The notes under the pieces were generated by a model. The model did not search any database. It worked only from the letters and a program-made list of their open reading frames with translations, and was not told the origin of the DNA. Source: Paenisporosarcina sp. OV554 (GTDB lineage Bacteria; Bacillota; Bacilli; Bacillales_A; Planococcaceae). From it: a stretch of 64,000 bases of DNA. Below, in pieces: positions 49,750 to 60,916 of this stretch (position 1 is the first letter of the stretch; the number at the start of each line of letters is the position of its first letter). The translations under genes and the position numbers were made by a program. Location of the stretch: the NCBI RefSeq assembly GCF_003058165.1, contig NZ_QBUC01000003.1:62001-126000 (forward strand), read 5' to 3'.

Positions 49750-51276
49750 TTACGTATCAGAGAATGGTAAAAACTGAATGAGTTCATTTATATACTTCGT
49801 TAAGGTTGTTGTTGTGATTCCATAGTTTTTTGCTAATGCTTTTTTCGTAATTCCTTGAGAACGAGAAGATTGGAACATATAATCAGCTGCAGCTGCTAAG
49901 GCATTCGGATTTTTAAAGACATACCCTTTATCTATTGCTCGTTCAATGAGAACGAACCACATCTGAAACAAAAATGATCCATCAATTGTTACGGGATGGT
50001 TTTTTACATACAATACATCTGTCGCATTAACTGCACGCATAAATGAAATTTCGTCTGGTTGTCTTGCTTCAAATTCATGTCCAAGAGAAAAAGCGAGTAA
50101 CCATTTTTCCATTGTAGAATATGATTCAACATTTACCCATTCAGGATGAGCTATAATTTCTTGTTTATGAGCTGTCTTACCAAGTAAAAACAGACCAAAC
50201 AAACGCTCACTTCGATAAGCGTTTTCAAGCTTCTCAACAATAAAATCTCGGTTATGTTCCATTCCATGCAGTGCTTCGCCTTCAACTTGACCAGCCCATG
50301 GTTCAAGACCTTGCTTATCTGGATCAATATTTATTAATTGTTTCCATGCAAAGCGTGCCTCTTTTTCATGGCCCGAAAAATACGCTGAATGTGATAACCA
50401 GAAATAAAATCCTGGGTCGCCCTCATATCCGCGTTTTTGTAGGGAACGTAACCATTTATAGGCATTATCGTAACGGCCGACTAAAGCAAATGTCGCACCC
50501 AGTTTATAACGATGTTCTAACATATATGGTTGAATCTTACTCAGTAAATTTAACAAGTAATTAAGTTCCGGCTCATTTTTTTCATAATAATGAACCACTG
50601 CTAAATTACACAATGCATGTAAATTACCCGTGTTATCTTCAAGTACTTTGTGTAATAAGGCTTTTGATTGATCCACTTCGCCAATATAGAAATAAGCAAG
50701 CGCTAGGTTATTGTAAGCCGCCCAGAAGTCTGTATTTTCTTCTATTAATTTTTCTAACACTTCGATAGCTTGGTCAAAGTTACCTTGTTCCATCATACGT
50801 CTGGCTTTTTCTTGAATAATTAAAATTTCACTTCCAAAATTATCATCCTCAAATAACGGCCAGTCTTCTTGTTCCGAAAAATCAATGATTTCCATTGCTT
50901 CTTCAGCGTAAACACCACTAAAATCCAGTTCTACGTACTTTTTCGCAAATTTGCGAGCATCAGAAAGAAACCCTAGATGTGCATTGACTTCTGCTAAGAA
51001 AAAGATGATTTCCGTTTCATTCGGGTCAAGACTATGAGCACTTTGCAATAACTCGAGTGCATGGTCGTATTTTTCAACTTCCATTTCCACAATAGCGTAT
51101 TGCATTAAAATAAGCGGATCGTCAGGACTCAATTCCGCTGCACGTCTTAAATATTTATGCGCTTTGTCAAATTGCTCTCGATTGAGAGCATGTAGCGCTT
51201 TTTGATAATAATATTCGCCTGTTGGTATAAACGAGACGATATTTTCTTTTATTAGTTGTTTTTGTTTTTTCTCCAA
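49750..51276 (-). CDS. yvcD: TPR-repeat protein YvcD
   Basis: 508 residues. Tandem tetratricopeptide repeats at about 18-120 and 160-300 (ALHALNREQFDKAHKYLRRA, GNFDQAIEVLEKLIEEN, AAYNNLALAYFYIGEVDQSK), then a C-terminal part ending in a helix-turn-helix-like QGITKKALAKNYGITTTTLT. A cytoplasmic scaffold or DNA-contacting protein; function not established. Separated from the his operon by a terminator. Confidence 0.85.
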   Translation of the reverse strand: MEKKQKQLIKENIVSFIPTGEYYYQKALHALNREQFDKAHKYLRRAAELSPDDPLILMQYAIVEMEVEKYDHALELLQSAHSLDPNETEIIFFLAEVNAHLGFLSDARKFAKKYVELDFSGVYAEEAMEIIDFSEQEDWPLFEDDNFGSEILIIQEKARRMMEQGNFDQAIEVLEKLIEENTDFWAAYNNLALAYFYIGEVDQSKALLHKVLEDNTGNLHALCNLAVVHYYEKNEPELNYLLNLLSKIQPYMLEHRYKLGATFALVGRYDNAYKWLRSLQKRGYEGDPGFYFWLSHSAYFSGHEKEARFAWKQLINIDPDKQGLEPWAGQVEGEALHGMEHNRDFIVEKLENAYRSERLFGLFLLGKTAHKQEIIAHPEWVNVESYSTMEKWLLAFSLGHEFEARQPDEISFMRAVNATDVLYVKNHPVTIDGSFLFQMWFVLIERAIDKGYVFKNPNALAAAADYMFQSSRSQGITKKALAKNYGITTTTLTKYINELIQFLPFSDT

Positions 51277-51293
51277 TTAATGCCTCCGAAAAA

Positions 51294-51322
51294 ATAAAAA
51301 GGAACACTAAGGTTCCTTTTCA
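51294..51322 (-). terminator. Terminator of the his operon
   Basis: AAAAGGAAC / GTTCCTTTT stem with a 5-nt loop, T-rich tail on the minus strand, between hisI and yvcD. Confidence 0.8.
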
Positions 51323-51348
51323 GTATCTCTCTATTATATCACACAGAC

Positions 51349-51984
51349 TTATGATTTACTCTCATGTCGTTTTTGTAACACTTCTAACACATCGTATAAA
51401 TCCACTTTTTGTTCTTGAAGGAGTACTAATAAGTGATACAGTAGATCCGCAGCTTCCCATTGCAATTCTTCTGCGTCACGATTTTTCGCAGCAATTACAA
51501 CTTCTGTTGCTTCTTCTCCTATTTTCTTACCGATTTTATCTACGCCCTTTTCAAAAAGATACGTCGTATAAGCACCTTCAGGCATTGATTGTTCACGATT
51601 TTGAATAACTTGTACTAAGTTTGCTAATATCCCAAAACTTCCAACTGCTTGAACAGGTGTTATGATTTCTTTATGAAAACAACTAACTTCACCAGTATGG
51701 CATGCCGGTCCTTTAGGGAGCACTTCAACTACAAGAGAATCTTCATCACAATCTGCTCTTATCGCAATGACATGTTGCGTGTTTCCACTCGTTGCACCTT
51801 TATTCCACAATTCTTGTCGAGATCGACTAAAAAACCAAGTTTGATTTGTCTCAATTGTTTTTTTTAGTGACTCTAGATTCATAAATGCCACCGTAAGAAC
51901 TTCTTTTGTTTGTGCATGTTGGACTACTACTGGAATCAGTCCACTTTCATCAAATTTTAAGGATTCTAATGCGAATTCATTCAT
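51349..51984 (-). CDS. hisI: Bifunctional phosphoribosyl-AMP cyclohydrolase / phosphoribosyl-ATP pyrophosphatase
   Basis: 211 residues, HisIE fusion. The cyclohydrolase half (1-110) has [29 protein letters not shown] and the Zn Cys in [13 protein letters not shown]. The pyrophosphohydrolase half (115-211) has [15 protein letters not shown] and [13 protein letters not shown]. Steps 2 and 3 of histidine synthesis. Last gene of the operon; ATGA overlap with hisF. Confidence 0.97.
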   Translation of the reverse strand: MNEFALESLKFDESGLIPVVVQHAQTKEVLTVAFMNLESLKKTIETNQTWFFSRSRQELWNKGATSGNTQHVIAIRADCDEDSLVVEVLPKGPACHTGEVSCFHKEIITPVQAVGSFGILANLVQVIQNREQSMPEGAYTTYLFEKGVDKIGKKIGEEATEVVIAAKNRDAEELQWEAADLLYHLLVLLQEQKVDLYDVLEVLQKRHESKS

Positions 51985-52739
51985 CTAACTGACACTCCTT
52001 TCTCTCTCAAGACACTCTTCACTTCTTTTACACTTGTTTCTTTATAATGAAAAATAGAGGCCGCGAGTGCCGCATCTACGTCGGTTTGGGTAAATACATC
52101 ATAAAAATGTTGAGCATTTCCTGCTCCACCGCTGGCAATTACAGGAACACTGACAGCTTCCCGGACTGCTTTCGTTAAAGCTATATCAAATCCACTTTTT
52201 TCACCATCTTGATTCATAGAAGTAAGCAGGATTTCTCCAGCACCTAAACGAGTGGCTTCTTGCGCCCATTTAACAGCAGTCCATTTAGTTACACGACGAC
52301 CACCATGTGTATATACCATCCATGTGTCATCTGTTTCTGACCATTTGGCGTCAATTGCTACTACTATACATTGAGACCCAAAAAATGCTGCACCTTCTGT
52401 AATTAATTCAGGACGTTCTATTGCTGATGTATTTACCGATACTTTATCGGCTCCAGCACGTAACATTTTTTTCATATCTTCAAGAGTTCGTATTCCACCA
52501 CCAACTGTAAATGGAATGGCAAGTTCAGCTGCGGATTGACGTACTACATCGACCATCGTTTCTTTGCCTTCATGAGAAGCAGAAATATCTAAAAAGACTA
52601 ATTCATCTGCTCCATGTTCATCATAAAACTTTGCAAGTTCTACTGGATCTCCAGCGTCACGTAGCGATACAAATTGAACACCTTTAACAACACGACCCTC
52701 TTTTACATCTAAACAAGGAATGATTCGTTTTGTTAACAT
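51981..52739 (-). CDS. hisF: Imidazole glycerol phosphate synthase, cyclase subunit
   Basis: 252 residues, TIM barrel. Catalytic Asp11 ([15 protein letters not shown]) and the second Asp near 130 ([13 protein letters not shown]), phosphate loops [11 protein letters not shown] and ASGGAGN. Works with HisH to close the imidazole ring, releasing AICAR. Overlaps hisA by 7 nt. Confidence 0.98.
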   Translation of the reverse strand: MLTKRIIPCLDVKEGRVVKGVQFVSLRDAGDPVELAKFYDEHGADELVFLDISASHEGKETMVDVVRQSAAELAIPFTVGGGIRTLEDMKKMLRAGADKVSVNTSAIERPELITEGAAFFGSQCIVVAIDAKWSETDDTWMVYTHGGRRVTKWTAVKWAQEATRLGAGEILLTSMNQDGEKSGFDIALTKAVREAVSVPVIASGGAGNAQHFYDVFTQTDVDAALAASIFHYKETSVKEVKSVLREKGVSVR

Positions 52740-53476
52740 GAAGTCACCTCTCGTAATGCTTGTGGTAAGGTGAATCGATTTTCATAAAGCGCTTTGCCAA
52801 TAATAACTCCGCCAATTTTTGATTGAGTTGCTGCTTGTGCCACTTGATTCACATCTGCAAGTGAACTAATTCCACCAGAAACAATTACTTCTGCACCGGT
52901 TGCTTCAGCGAGTAATTCATTCGCCAAAATATTGGGTCCTGTTAATGTACCGTCTGTTGCAATATCTGTGAAAATAAACACTTTGGCACCGTGTTTTGAA
53001 AAATATTGCCCTACTTCAATTGCAGACTTCGTGGACGTCTCTAGCCAACCATGGGTTGCGACCATTCCATCTTTCGCATCTAGTCCTATGACGATTCGTT
53101 CTGAACCAAATTTCTGAATAAACGACACGGCTAACTCTGGTTGCTGAATTGCTAAGCTTCCTATAATGACACGTGTTACCCCATTATCAAGATAATGTTT
53201 CACATCTTCTTCAGTACGAATCCCGCCACCTATTTGAACATTCACACCTAACTCTGTCGCAGCACGAATGACATCCTTATCGTGAATACGTTTGCCGTCT
53301 TTTGCTCCATCTAAATCAACCATATGTATCCACTTTGCTCCTTGCTTTGCAAAGGACTCAGCCATTTCAAAAGGAGAGTCTGCATAAATGGTTTCTTGAT
53401 TGTAATCACCCTTAAACAATCGTACACACTTGCCTCCACGCATATCAATTGCTGGATATATGTCAATCGATGTCAT
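52733..53476 (-). CDS. hisA: ProFAR isomerase
   Basis: 247 residues from ATG 53476, which overlaps the hisH stop as ATGA and has GGAGAG upstream; the longer frame begins inside hisH. TIM barrel with Asp11 ([14 protein letters not shown]) and the second catalytic Asp in [23 protein letters not shown] and [10 protein letters not shown] bind phosphates. An Amadori rearrangement in histidine synthesis. Confidence 0.97.
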   Translation of the reverse strand: MTSIDIYPAIDMRGGKCVRLFKGDYNQETIYADSPFEMAESFAKQGAKWIHMVDLDGAKDGKRIHDKDVIRAATELGVNVQIGGGIRTEEDVKHYLDNGVTRVIIGSLAIQQPELAVSFIQKFGSERIVIGLDAKDGMVATHGWLETSTKSAIEVGQYFSKHGAKVFIFTDIATDGTLTGPNILANELLAEATGAEVIVSGGISSLADVNQVAQAATQSKIGGVIIGKALYENRFTLPQALREVTSC

Positions 53477-54126
53477 AATCGATCTCTCCTCTCCTGAACT
53501 TGTTGAACCCATTTAGCCAACAAGTATTTACCAAACGGTCCTGACTTTTCCGGATGAAACTGCATGCCTGTGAAATTGTCTTTTTGAACGAGACCAGGTA
53601 CGAAATGACCAGCATATGTACTGCTTGCAACTACTTCATTTTGTCGTGTATTTTGAGCTAAATAAGAGTGCACGAAGTATACATGTGTTGAGTCTTCTTT
53701 TTCAAGACCATTTAGCCATTCTGGTTGATGTGCAAAAGATAGTGGATTCCAACCCATATGAGGAATTCTCACTTGATGTTGTTGTGAATCCAGTGCATCA
53801 AACTTTTGAATATTGCCCTTAAAAATGCCTAACCCTTTAGTTAAGCCATTTTCTTTACTATCTTCATACAGCAGTTGCATACCTAAACAAATACCTAGCA
53901 GTGGTTTATTCGTTTTTGCAAGATCTTTAATATAATCATCCAAACCAAATTCACTTAATTTATTCATTGCATCGGGATATGCCCCTACACCTGGTAACAG
54001 GTAGCCATCCATTTGATCTAGCGTATTAATATCGGCCGTAATGAATACTTCACATTCGAGTCGAAGCAAGGCCTGTTCGACGCTATATAAGTTACCCATC
54101 CCATAATCAATTACACCAATCTTCAT
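53473..54126 (-). CDS. hisH: Imidazole glycerol phosphate synthase, glutaminase subunit
   Basis: 217 residues, class I glutamine amidotransferase. Nucleophile Cys80 ([11 protein letters not shown]), His191 and Glu193 ([10 protein letters not shown]). Feeds ammonia to HisF. Overlaps hisB by 4 nt and hisA by 4 nt. Confidence 0.97.
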   Translation of the reverse strand: MKIGVIDYGMGNLYSVEQALLRLECEVFITADINTLDQMDGYLLPGVGAYPDAMNKLSEFGLDDYIKDLAKTNKPLLGICLGMQLLYEDSKENGLTKGLGIFKGNIQKFDALDSQQHQVRIPHMGWNPLSFAHQPEWLNGLEKEDSTHVYFVHSYLAQNTRQNEVVASSTYAGHFVPGLVQKDNFTGMQFHPEKSGPFGKYLLAKWVQQVQERRDRL

Positions 54127-54713
54127 GTCAATAACCCTTTCGTAGAAGGCACGCCTTTTACACGTGGGTCGATTGAGACAGCTTCATCAAGTGCTCTGGC
54201 TAAAGCTTTGAAAATAGCTTCAATTATATGATGAGTATTGTGACCGTAGTGTACAATAACATGCACATTCATTCGTGCTTCAAGTGCAAACTTCCAGAGA
54301 AACTCATGAACAAGTTCAGTGTCGAAATTGCCGACTTTTTCATTTGGAAGAACAGCTCTATACTCAAGGTGTGGACGGTTTGAACAATCTATCACTACTT
54401 GAGCCAACGCATCATCCATAGGAACAAACGCATTCCCATATCGACGAATTCCTTTTTTATCACCTAGTGCTTCTTTTATTACTTGTCCTAATACAATTCC
54501 AATATCTTCAGTTGTATGATGATCATCTATATGTGTATCTCCAGAAGCTTGAATGGTCGCATCAAAGAAGCCGTGTTTGACAAATAAATCGAGCATATGG
54601 TCCATAAAAGGAACGCCTGTATCTATCGTCGCTTGTCCTTCTCCGTCAAGTTTAAGTGTGATATTCACTTGTGTTTCATTTGTTTTTCTATTAATAGTTG
54701 CTTCACGTGACAT
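54123..54713 (-). CDS. hisB: Imidazoleglycerol-phosphate dehydratase
   Basis: 196 residues from ATG 54713 (GGAGATGGA upstream); the longer frame runs into hisD. Metal-binding repeats [30 protein letters not shown] and [25 protein letters not shown]-like segment are complete. Monofunctional, without the phosphatase domain of enterobacterial HisB. Start lies 3 nt before the hisD stop region. Confidence 0.97.
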   Translation of the reverse strand: MSREATINRKTNETQVNITLKLDGEGQATIDTGVPFMDHMLDLFVKHGFFDATIQASGDTHIDDHHTTEDIGIVLGQVIKEALGDKKGIRRYGNAFVPMDDALAQVVIDCSNRPHLEYRAVLPNEKVGNFDTELVHEFLWKFALEARMNVHVIVHYGHNTHHIIEAIFKALARALDEAVSIDPRVKGVPSTKGLLT

Positions 54714-54715
54714 GA

Positions 54716-55996
54716 TTAGTCCATCTCCTTTGTCCATCCTCGGGATTCTACTGCTCGTGCATGACCTTCTAAACCTTCCATTCTTGCAAGACGGGCTATT
54801 TTTGGTGCGTGCTGCTGCCAAGTCTTTTCTGTGTAATAAATGATACTTGTCTTTTTAATAAAATCATCTACTGAAAGCGGACTTGAAAAACGAGCTGTGC
54901 TATTCGTCGGTAAGACATGATTTGTTCCAGCAAAGTAATCTCCAATTGGTTCTGAACTGTAGCGTCCAATGAAAATCGCCCCAGCATGACGAATTTGTTG
55001 GGCAACTTCTTTAGAGTTTTTCGTCATGATTTCTAAATGCTCAGGTGCTAATTTATTTACTGCTTCCACAATATCTTCTAGTGTCTCAGCAACATATATT
55101 TTTCCGAAATTTTCAATTGAAGCACGAGCAATTTTTTCACGCGGGAGCTTTGTAAGTTGTTTTTCAACTTCATGTGCAACTTCATGTGCGAAAAAATCAC
55201 TTGTTGTTAGTAATATTGGACAAGCCATTGGATCATGTTCTGCTTGAGATAATAAATCTGCCGCTACTTCATCTGCATATGCTGTTTCATCAGCAATGAT
55301 TGCTATCTCACTAGGACCAGCAATCATATCAATAGCAACTACTCCATAAACTTCGCGTTTAGCAAGTGCTACAAAAACATTCCCCGGACCGGTTATTTTA
55401 TCCACTGCCTTGATTGACTCTGTGCCATATGCCAATGCCGCAATTGCCTGAGCACCACCAATTTTATAAATTTCTTTAACCCCTAAAATTGACGCGGCAA
55501 CTAACACCGCATTAGGCAAGGCACCTTGATTGTTCGGAGGAGAAACAATGACAATCCGTTCCACACCGGCCACTTGAGCCGGAATTACATTCATTAACAC
55601 CGATGATGGGTAAGCCGCGGAACCTCCTGGAACATATAAACCTACAGCATCTAGAGGGCTCACACGCTGTCCGATAAACGAGTCATTTTCCACATCCACC
55701 TCATAAGATGAACGCTTTTGTTTTTCATGAAAAACTCGAATATTATGGGCAGCTTCTTCTAAATCCTTTTGAAGGTCAGGGTCAAAATTAGCCTTTGCAT
55801 GATTGATTTCTTCTATAGAAACGCGGAAATCCTGTAATTTAACGCCGTCCCACTTCTCGCTGTATTCTGCAATAGCTACGTCACCACGATTGTGTACATC
55901 AGCTAATACCGATTTAACCGTCTGCAATTGTTCTGCGTTACCCATTTCTATTGGTCGTTTTAATGAAATATCTTTTGATAAAGAAACGATTTGCAT
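54716..55996 (-). CDS. hisD: Histidinol dehydrogenase
   Basis: 426 residues. [24 protein letters not shown] near 125, the Zn ligands in [11 protein letters not shown] near 255, and APEHLEIMT near 325 with [11 protein letters not shown] near 370. Oxidises histidinol to histidine with NAD in two steps. Seventeen nucleotides after hisG. Confidence 0.98.
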   Translation of the reverse strand: MQIVSLSKDISLKRPIEMGNAEQLQTVKSVLADVHNRGDVAIAEYSEKWDGVKLQDFRVSIEEINHAKANFDPDLQKDLEEAAHNIRVFHEKQKRSSYEVDVENDSFIGQRVSPLDAVGLYVPGGSAAYPSSVLMNVIPAQVAGVERIVIVSPPNNQGALPNAVLVAASILGVKEIYKIGGAQAIAALAYGTESIKAVDKITGPGNVFVALAKREVYGVVAIDMIAGPSEIAIIADETAYADEVAADLLSQAEHDPMACPILLTTSDFFAHEVAHEVEKQLTKLPREKIARASIENFGKIYVAETLEDIVEAVNKLAPEHLEIMTKNSKEVAQQIRHAGAIFIGRYSSEPIGDYFAGTNHVLPTNSTARFSSPLSVDDFIKKTSIIYYTEKTWQQHAPKIARLARMEGLEGHARAVESRGWTKEMD

Positions 55997-56012
55997 GTAA
56001 CATCCTCCTTCC

Positions 56013-56636
56013 TTACTCCATTGAATCTTTCAGCCGTTTCACCATATCTCGAATTCGTTCACTTTTTAGTCGGTAACTGACTGGATTAGCAATTAATCTA
56101 GATGTTACATCCACAATGTGTTCGTATTCAACTAATCCATTTTCCTTCAATGTTCTACCTGTTGATACGATATCTACAATTCGATCGGCAAGGCCAATCA
56201 TGGGCGCCAATTCAATTGAACCATTCAAACCGATAATTTCGACTTGCTCGCCTTTTTCTTTATAAAAATTAGAAGCAATCTCTGGATATTTCGTTGCTAC
56301 TCGAGGAGCAATATCATTCATAATCGTATTTGGTAAGCCAGCCGATGCGATATAGCATTGACTAATTTTTAAATCAAGCAATTCATGCACGCTACGTTTT
56401 TGCTCTAATAATACATCTTTGCCCGCTATTCCGATATCTGCTACCCCATGTTCTACATAAACGGGGACATCCATTGGTTTTGCTAAAATAAATCGAATTC
56501 TTTCATCAGGAACTTCAACGATAAGTTTTCGAGAATCTTCTAAATCATCGGGTAACTGAAAACCTGCTTTTTGAAGCAAAACATACGCTTCTTCAAAAAT
56601 GCGTCCTTTCGGCATCGCAATTGTCAGTTCACTCAT
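56013..56636 (-). CDS. hisG: ATP phosphoribosyltransferase, short form
   Basis: 207 residues from ATG 56636 (AAGGAG about 9 nt upstream); the ATG at 56645 overlaps that site. Short-form His[30 protein letters not shown] and the PRPP loop [14 protein letters not shown] are present, the C-terminal regulatory domain is absent. It therefore needs HisZ for activity and histidine feedback. Overlaps hisZ by 8 nt. Confidence 0.97.
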   Translation of the reverse strand: MSELTIAMPKGRIFEEAYVLLQKAGFQLPDDLEDSRKLIVEVPDERIRFILAKPMDVPVYVEHGVADIGIAGKDVLLEQKRSVHELLDLKISQCYIASAGLPNTIMNDIAPRVATKYPEIASNFYKEKGEQVEIIGLNGSIELAPMIGLADRIVDIVSTGRTLKENGLVEYEHIVDVTSRLIANPVSYRLKSERIRDMVKRLKDSME

Positions 56637-57813
56637 TATTGCCATCTCCTTCTATTAACCACACCACATCCGTAAAGTTTGCTAGAAAAGCTTCCTTGTC
56701 TTCAACATTCCCTATAAATTGTATAGTCGTACGAATCCCTTGATTTCTTAATTTTTTCGCTTTATGAACAGCATTCACGTAATTAGCTGAATCAAAAAAG
56801 ATTAGGGTATGAGGTTCGCGATTCATTGTAGTAGTCATCACTTCAAGCAGTCGATCAACTCGTAATCCAAATCCAGTCGCACCTACATCGGAATTGAATT
56901 CTTGTAATAACCCATCATATCGACCACCATTACCAATAGCGAAGCCTGAGCCACTCGCAAAAACCTCGAATAACATCCCTGTGTAATAACTCATTTCACT
57001 CGTTAGTGTCAAATCATATGTGACCAACTTTGCAAGTCCTGCATTTTCTAATAACGAGGACAATTCGCTAAGATAAGAATACATTGTGACTTGTGAATCA
57101 TTCGTTTCATCAATAAATGGACGTAACTGCTGAATTGATTGCACATTAGAAGCCTGTCCAATAAATTCAATAAAACGCTGCTCCTCTTCATTTGAAAGTC
57201 CAAATGTTCTCACCGCTTCTTCAAAGCCAACCATATTTTTCTCAACTAGTAATTTACGCAATTCACTCACTTGTTGATCTGATTGAGTAAGCTGTGTCAA
57301 AATGGATTGCAATAATCCCGCATGTCCAACTGTTAACCGATACGAATTTATCCCCAATTCCTGAACCAATTCAGAAGCCGTGATAATCATTTCTGCATCT
57401 GCAAAAACAGAATCATCGCCGATTAACTCCACTCCCATTTGTTCAAATTCAGCTGGTCTCCCACCTTCATGTTCTTGTGCACGAAAGACATTCGCAAAAT
57501 AAGCAAGTCGTAATGGGATTTGTTCTTTTAATAGTTTAGATGTTGCGACACGAACTATTGGCGTCGTCATATCTGGTCTTAAAACCAATGTCTCTCCTTG
57601 ACGATCTACTAATTTAAATAAAGATGAGTCTGGAATGGCGGATGCTTTTCCAACCGTCTCATAATACTCAACTGTGGGCGTTTTAATAAAATCAAAACCA
57701 CGCAATTGGAAAAATCGTCTACCAATACCACGTACCTTTTCCTTTTTCTCATTAATTAAAGGGAAAGAGTCTCTCATACCAAGTGGTTTTTCAAATTTTC
57801 GTATAGGTGTCAT
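56629..57813 (-). CDS. hisZ: ATP phosphoribosyltransferase regulatory subunit
   Basis: 394 residues, a histidyl-tRNA synthetase paralogue without aminoacylation. It begins [19 protein letters not shown] and has [21 protein letters not shown] and [21 protein letters not shown] near 108; the class II motif 3 is partly kept ([15 protein letters not shown]). It forms a hetero-octamer with short HisG. First gene of hisZGDBHAFI; AGGAAGTG precedes the ATG. Confidence 0.95.
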   Translation of the reverse strand: MTPIRKFEKPLGMRDSFPLINEKKEKVRGIGRRFFQLRGFDFIKTPTVEYYETVGKASAIPDSSLFKLVDRQGETLVLRPDMTTPIVRVATSKLLKEQIPLRLAYFANVFRAQEHEGGRPAEFEQMGVELIGDDSVFADAEMIITASELVQELGINSYRLTVGHAGLLQSILTQLTQSDQQVSELRKLLVEKNMVGFEEAVRTFGLSNEEEQRFIEFIGQASNVQSIQQLRPFIDETNDSQVTMYSYLSELSSLLENAGLAKLVTYDLTLTSEMSYYTGMLFEVFASGSGFAIGNGGRYDGLLQEFNSDVGATGFGLRVDRLLEVMTTTMNREPHTLIFFDSANYVNAVHKAKKLRNQGIRTTIQFIGNVEDKEAFLANFTDVVWLIEGDGNNE

Positions 57814-57856
57814 TCATTACACACTTCCTAAATAAGGATATTTTACTTTAGTACAC

Positions 57857-57866
57857 TAGCATGCTA
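57857..57866. promoter_or_regulatory. Palindrome in the his operon leader, possible operator
   Basis: TAGCATGCTA is a perfect 10-bp palindrome, extended by A...T flanks, about 14-24 nt downstream of the expected transcription start and 44 nt before hisZ. The leader of about 65 nt is too short for a T-box. A TrpR-type HisR repressor is one candidate; no binding data. Confidence 0.5.
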
Positions 57867-57885
57867 CTATAATGAAATAAAATTT

Positions 57886-57914
57886 ATTTTAACGTATATG
57901 ACCAGGTGCGTCAA
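57886..57914 (-). promoter_or_regulatory. Promoter of the his operon
   Basis: TTGACG (57914-57909), 17-nt spacer, TAAAAT (57891-57886) on the minus strand. Confidence 0.75.
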
Positions 57915-57917
57915 TAC

Positions 57918-57963
57918 AAAAGACCCCATGAAGCATTGGAAATCTCTTCATGAGGTCTTTTCT
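57918..57963 (-). terminator. Terminator after yvoF
   Basis: AAAAGACCTCATGAAG / CTTCATGGGGTCTTTT stem (one wobble) just past the yvoF stop and directly before the his promoter. Confidence 0.85.
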
Positions 57964-57965
57964 GA

Positions 57966-58472
57966 TTACAAACGACGGGTCGCCATTTCTTCAGCTGTAT
58001 AAATTACTTTCATCGGGTTTCCACCGACAAAACTTCCTGCTTGAACATCTTTATGCACTAAAGTTGCTGCCGAAACAATGGCACCATCCCCTATATTTAC
58101 TCCTGGTAAAATCGTCGAATTTGCCCCAATAAGAACCTGATCTCCAATCACAACGTCTCCAATGCGATATTCATCTATCAAGTACTCATGTGCCAAAAGA
58201 GTTGTATTATAGCCAATGATTGAATTTTGTCCTATTTTTATTCTTTCTGGAAACATCACATCTGGCATAACCATTAAAGCGAATGAAGTTTGGTCTCCAA
58301 TCTTCATATGTAAATAGCGACGATAAAGGAAGTTTTTGAATGGCAATGAAGGACTATATCTCCCTAGTTGTATAACGATAAAATTTTTCATCACTTTCCA
58401 TAACGACACTGTCTTATAAATATGCCAAAGTGAGTTTGCACCTTCGACAGGAAAACGTTCCGTCCTTCTCAT
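57966..58472 (-). CDS. yvoF: Left-handed beta-helix acyltransferase YvoF
   Basis: 168 residues. Hexapeptide repeats (IGQNSIIGYNTTLLAHEY, VVIGDQVLIGANSTILPGVNIGDGAIVSAATLV) at about 80-150 and the end GNPMKVIYTAEE, as in xenobiotic/maltose-type O-acetyltransferases. The N-terminal 60 residues are helical. Substrate unknown. ATGA overlap with ppaX; last of the hprK-lgt-yvoD-ppaX-yvoF unit. Confidence 0.9.
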   Translation of the reverse strand: MRRTERFPVEGANSLWHIYKTVSLWKVMKNFIVIQLGRYSPSLPFKNFLYRRYLHMKIGDQTSFALMVMPDVMFPERIKIGQNSIIGYNTTLLAHEYLIDEYRIGDVVIGDQVLIGANSTILPGVNIGDGAIVSAATLVHKDVQAGSFVGGNPMKVIYTAEEMATRRL

Positions 58473-59125
58473 ACCGATGGAGCCTCTACAATCTCAAGTA
58501 ATTCTGAAATATGTTGCAACATATAGTTTGGCTTAAAAGTTGCTAAATATGCTTCTCCCTTAACGGTCCATGAAACCCCAGCAGTACGAACAAAAGCATT
58601 TTGACCACCTTCGATATCATGCGAGTTATCACCAATCATTAATGCTTCTTCTGGCTTTGCATTTAATCTATCAAGGGCTAACAAAATGGGTTCAGGATCT
58701 GGTTTTGGATTAACCACGTCATCCAAAGCAATTACTACTTCAAATACATCCTCTATCCCCATTAACTTTAAACCACGGCAAATAATATCATGCTTTTTCG
58801 TTGAAACAATGGCCAGTTTAACTCCGCGTGCTTTTAATAAGCGAAGTGTTTCACTTACACCATCAAATTCGACCGCCATCTGATCGTGCATTTCAATATT
58901 CCATGCACGATATTCCTGAATCAACTCTTCAGTTAAACCTTCGTCAATGTTATCGAATGTTTGTTTCAAAGATGGTCCAATAAAGTGTAGGACATCTTCT
59001 CTAGTGAAACGTCCTGGATACCTTTTACCCAAAACACTTAAAAAAGTTTGTATAATGAGCTCATTCGTATCAAGCAAAGTTCCATCAAAATCGAAAAGAA
59101 GTGTAGTAATCGGTTGAGTAATCAT
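58469..59125 (-). CDS. ppaX: Pyrophosphatase PpaX
   Basis: 218 residues, HAD superfamily. Motif I DFDGTLLDT with nucleophile Asp12 and Asp14; motif II IVSTKK, motif III/IV NPKPDPEPI and MIGDNSHDIEGG. In B. subtilis it hydrolyses pyrophosphate made by HPrK when it dephosphorylates HPr-Ser-P, which fits the shared operon with hprK. Overlaps both neighbours by 4 nt. Confidence 0.95.
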   Translation of the reverse strand: MITQPITTLLFDFDGTLLDTNELIIQTFLSVLGKRYPGRFTREDVLHFIGPSLKQTFDNIDEGLTEELIQEYRAWNIEMHDQMAVEFDGVSETLRLLKARGVKLAIVSTKKHDIICRGLKLMGIEDVFEVVIALDDVVNPKPDPEPILLALDRLNAKPEEALMIGDNSHDIEGGQNAFVRTAGVSWTVKGEAYLATFKPNYMLQHISELLEIVEAPSV

Positions 59126-60060
59126 GCAGTAAATACTTCCTTTCGTTTCGTTTGTTCAGCTCTTTTCCATATCGTCGCAACCACAATCGTTAATACAAAT
59201 GCTATGCCAAGTCTTAATAAGAATAATGGCCAGATTGGGATCCCAAGTGGAATAAAGATAAGAGTGTCTTCTACAACTGCGTGACAGGCGACTAAAAAGA
59301 TAAAAACAAGCGTTGCATCTTTTTTACTTACACCGTCATCTTGAACAGCTTGAATCATTACACCTGCACCAAATGCTAAGCCAATGACCAATCCTGAAAC
59401 AAGTGTCATTGATGCATTAGGTTCAATGCCAAGCACTTTCGTGAAAGGTGCAAGCTTTTGTGAAAACTTTTGTAAATACTGTTTATCTTTTAAGTATTGA
59501 ATAACAATCATAAGTGGAATAACTACCATTGCAAGCTGTAATACCCCAAAACTAGCTTTTTGTAACCCTAATAAAACAATCTCCATCCAGCCTTCTGGAA
59601 GATCAGACACTTTAGGCGCCATACCATACTGCGCAATATCTGAACCACCTGACCAAACTAGGTTAATTACAATTGCTGAAATGGCTGATAGTCCGAAACG
59701 TACGAGCAAGACTACCCATAGTTTAACCCCAACTTTTAAGGCCACTCCTGTTTCGATAAAGATATTATGTGAAAAGGACAACATGACAGCTAAAATAAAG
59801 ACTTCTTTTACCGTTAATTCTAATGATAGAATTCCAGCTATCCCTGCATACAAGTTAAGTACATTTCCTAAAACAAATGGAATCGCAGCATCTCCCCGTA
59901 ATCCAAATATGCCCATTATAGGTGATACAAATTCGATAATCCATGGCAACACTGGTGTATGCTGCAAAATAACGAGCAACAGTGTTATGGGAAATATAAT
60001 CTTGCTTAGTGTCCAAGAAGTATTTAATCCAGCTCGTAACCCAGTTTTTAGTGTAGACAT
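59122..60060 (-). CDS. yvoD: Nucleoside-recognition (Gate) domain membrane protein YvoD
   Basis: 312 residues, about eight hydrophobic segments. Two Gate-like blocks are seen (KIIFPITLLLVILQHT, LGNVLNLYAGIAGILSLELTVKE and later SGLVIGLAFGAGVMIQAVQDDG). Related to SpmA/SpmB-type and ferrous-transport-associated gate domains; substrate unknown. It is kept between lgt and ppaX in Bacillales. Confidence 0.88.
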   Translation of the reverse strand: MSTLKTGLRAGLNTSWTLSKIIFPITLLLVILQHTPVLPWIIEFVSPIMGIFGLRGDAAIPFVLGNVLNLYAGIAGILSLELTVKEVFILAVMLSFSHNIFIETGVALKVGVKLWVVLLVRFGLSAISAIVINLVWSGGSDIAQYGMAPKVSDLPEGWMEIVLLGLQKASFGVLQLAMVVIPLMIVIQYLKDKQYLQKFSQKLAPFTKVLGIEPNASMTLVSGLVIGLAFGAGVMIQAVQDDGVSKKDATLVFIFLVACHAVVEDTLIFIPLGIPIWPLFLLRLGIAFVLTIVVATIWKRAEQTKRKEVFTA

Positions 60061-60077
60061 CTTTATAACTTCCTCAC

Positions 60078-60890
60078 TTATTCGTCTTTATACCGCACTG
60101 GTTCTTTAATCGTCACGCGTCGATATACGATTATGATAACTGCTACAACTAATGCAATAATTGACACTACTTGAGCGGTGCGAATTTCACCAATTAAGTA
60201 GAGACTATCAGTACGCAGTCCTTCTATAAAGTATCTTCCGAATGAGTACCAAATGATATAGAATAAAAACATTTCTCCACGTAATAAGTTGACACGACGT
60301 AACAAGATTAAGATTATGACGCCTGTAAAGTTCCACAACGATTCATATAAAAATGTGGGGTGATAATAGGTGCCATCAATACGCATTTGATTAATAATCC
60401 AATCCGGTAAAAACATATTTTCTAAGAAAGCACGTGAAACTGGGCCACCATGAGCTTCTTGGTTAATAAAGTTACCCCAGCGCCCGATTGTTTGACCAAT
60501 TAAAATACTAGGCGCCGCAATATCTGCTAATTTCAAAAATGATACATTACGTTTCCTTGTAAATACATAAGCGGTGATAAATGAGACAATTAATGCTCCG
60601 TGTATTGCTAGGCCACCTTCCCATACTTGAAGAATTTGACCAGGATTTTGTGAATAATATTCCCATTTCGAGAAAACGTAGTACATTCGGGCACCTAAAA
60701 TCGCTAATGGTACAGCCCAAATTAATAAATCAGTTAAAAAATCCGGATGAAACTTTCTTTTCACCATTTCTCTTTGTGCTACAAGAAAAGCCAGGACGAT
60801 CCCACACGCGATAATTACTCCGTACCATCGTACGTCTATCGGTCCTAAAGAAATGGCAATCGGATCAATTGCTCCAAGTAAAAAATTCAT
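60078..60890 (-). CDS. lgt: Prolipoprotein diacylglyceryl transferase
   Basis: 270 residues, seven membrane helices. Start [23 protein letters not shown]; the signature [15 protein letters not shown] near 140 and [11 protein letters not shown] near 182 carry the phosphatidylglycerol-binding Arg/Asn/Glu and catalytic-region residues. It attaches diacylglycerol to lipobox Cys of exported prolipoproteins. 27 nt after hprK. Confidence 0.97.
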   Translation of the reverse strand: MNFLLGAIDPIAISLGPIDVRWYGVIIACGIVLAFLVAQREMVKRKFHPDFLTDLLIWAVPLAILGARMYYVFSKWEYYSQNPGQILQVWEGGLAIHGALIVSFITAYVFTRKRNVSFLKLADIAAPSILIGQTIGRWGNFINQEAHGGPVSRAFLENMFLPDWIINQMRIDGTYYHPTFLYESLWNFTGVIILILLRRVNLLRGEMFLFYIIWYSFGRYFIEGLRTDSLYLIGEIRTAQVVSIIALVVAVIIIVYRRVTIKEPVRYKDE

Positions 60891-60916
60891 GTTATACCCC
60901 TTCCATACTGTTGACT

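Noticed and set aside
57813-57914. T-box riboswitch for the his operon
   Set aside because: The leader is only about 65 nt and has no T-box sequence, specifier loop or antiterminator.
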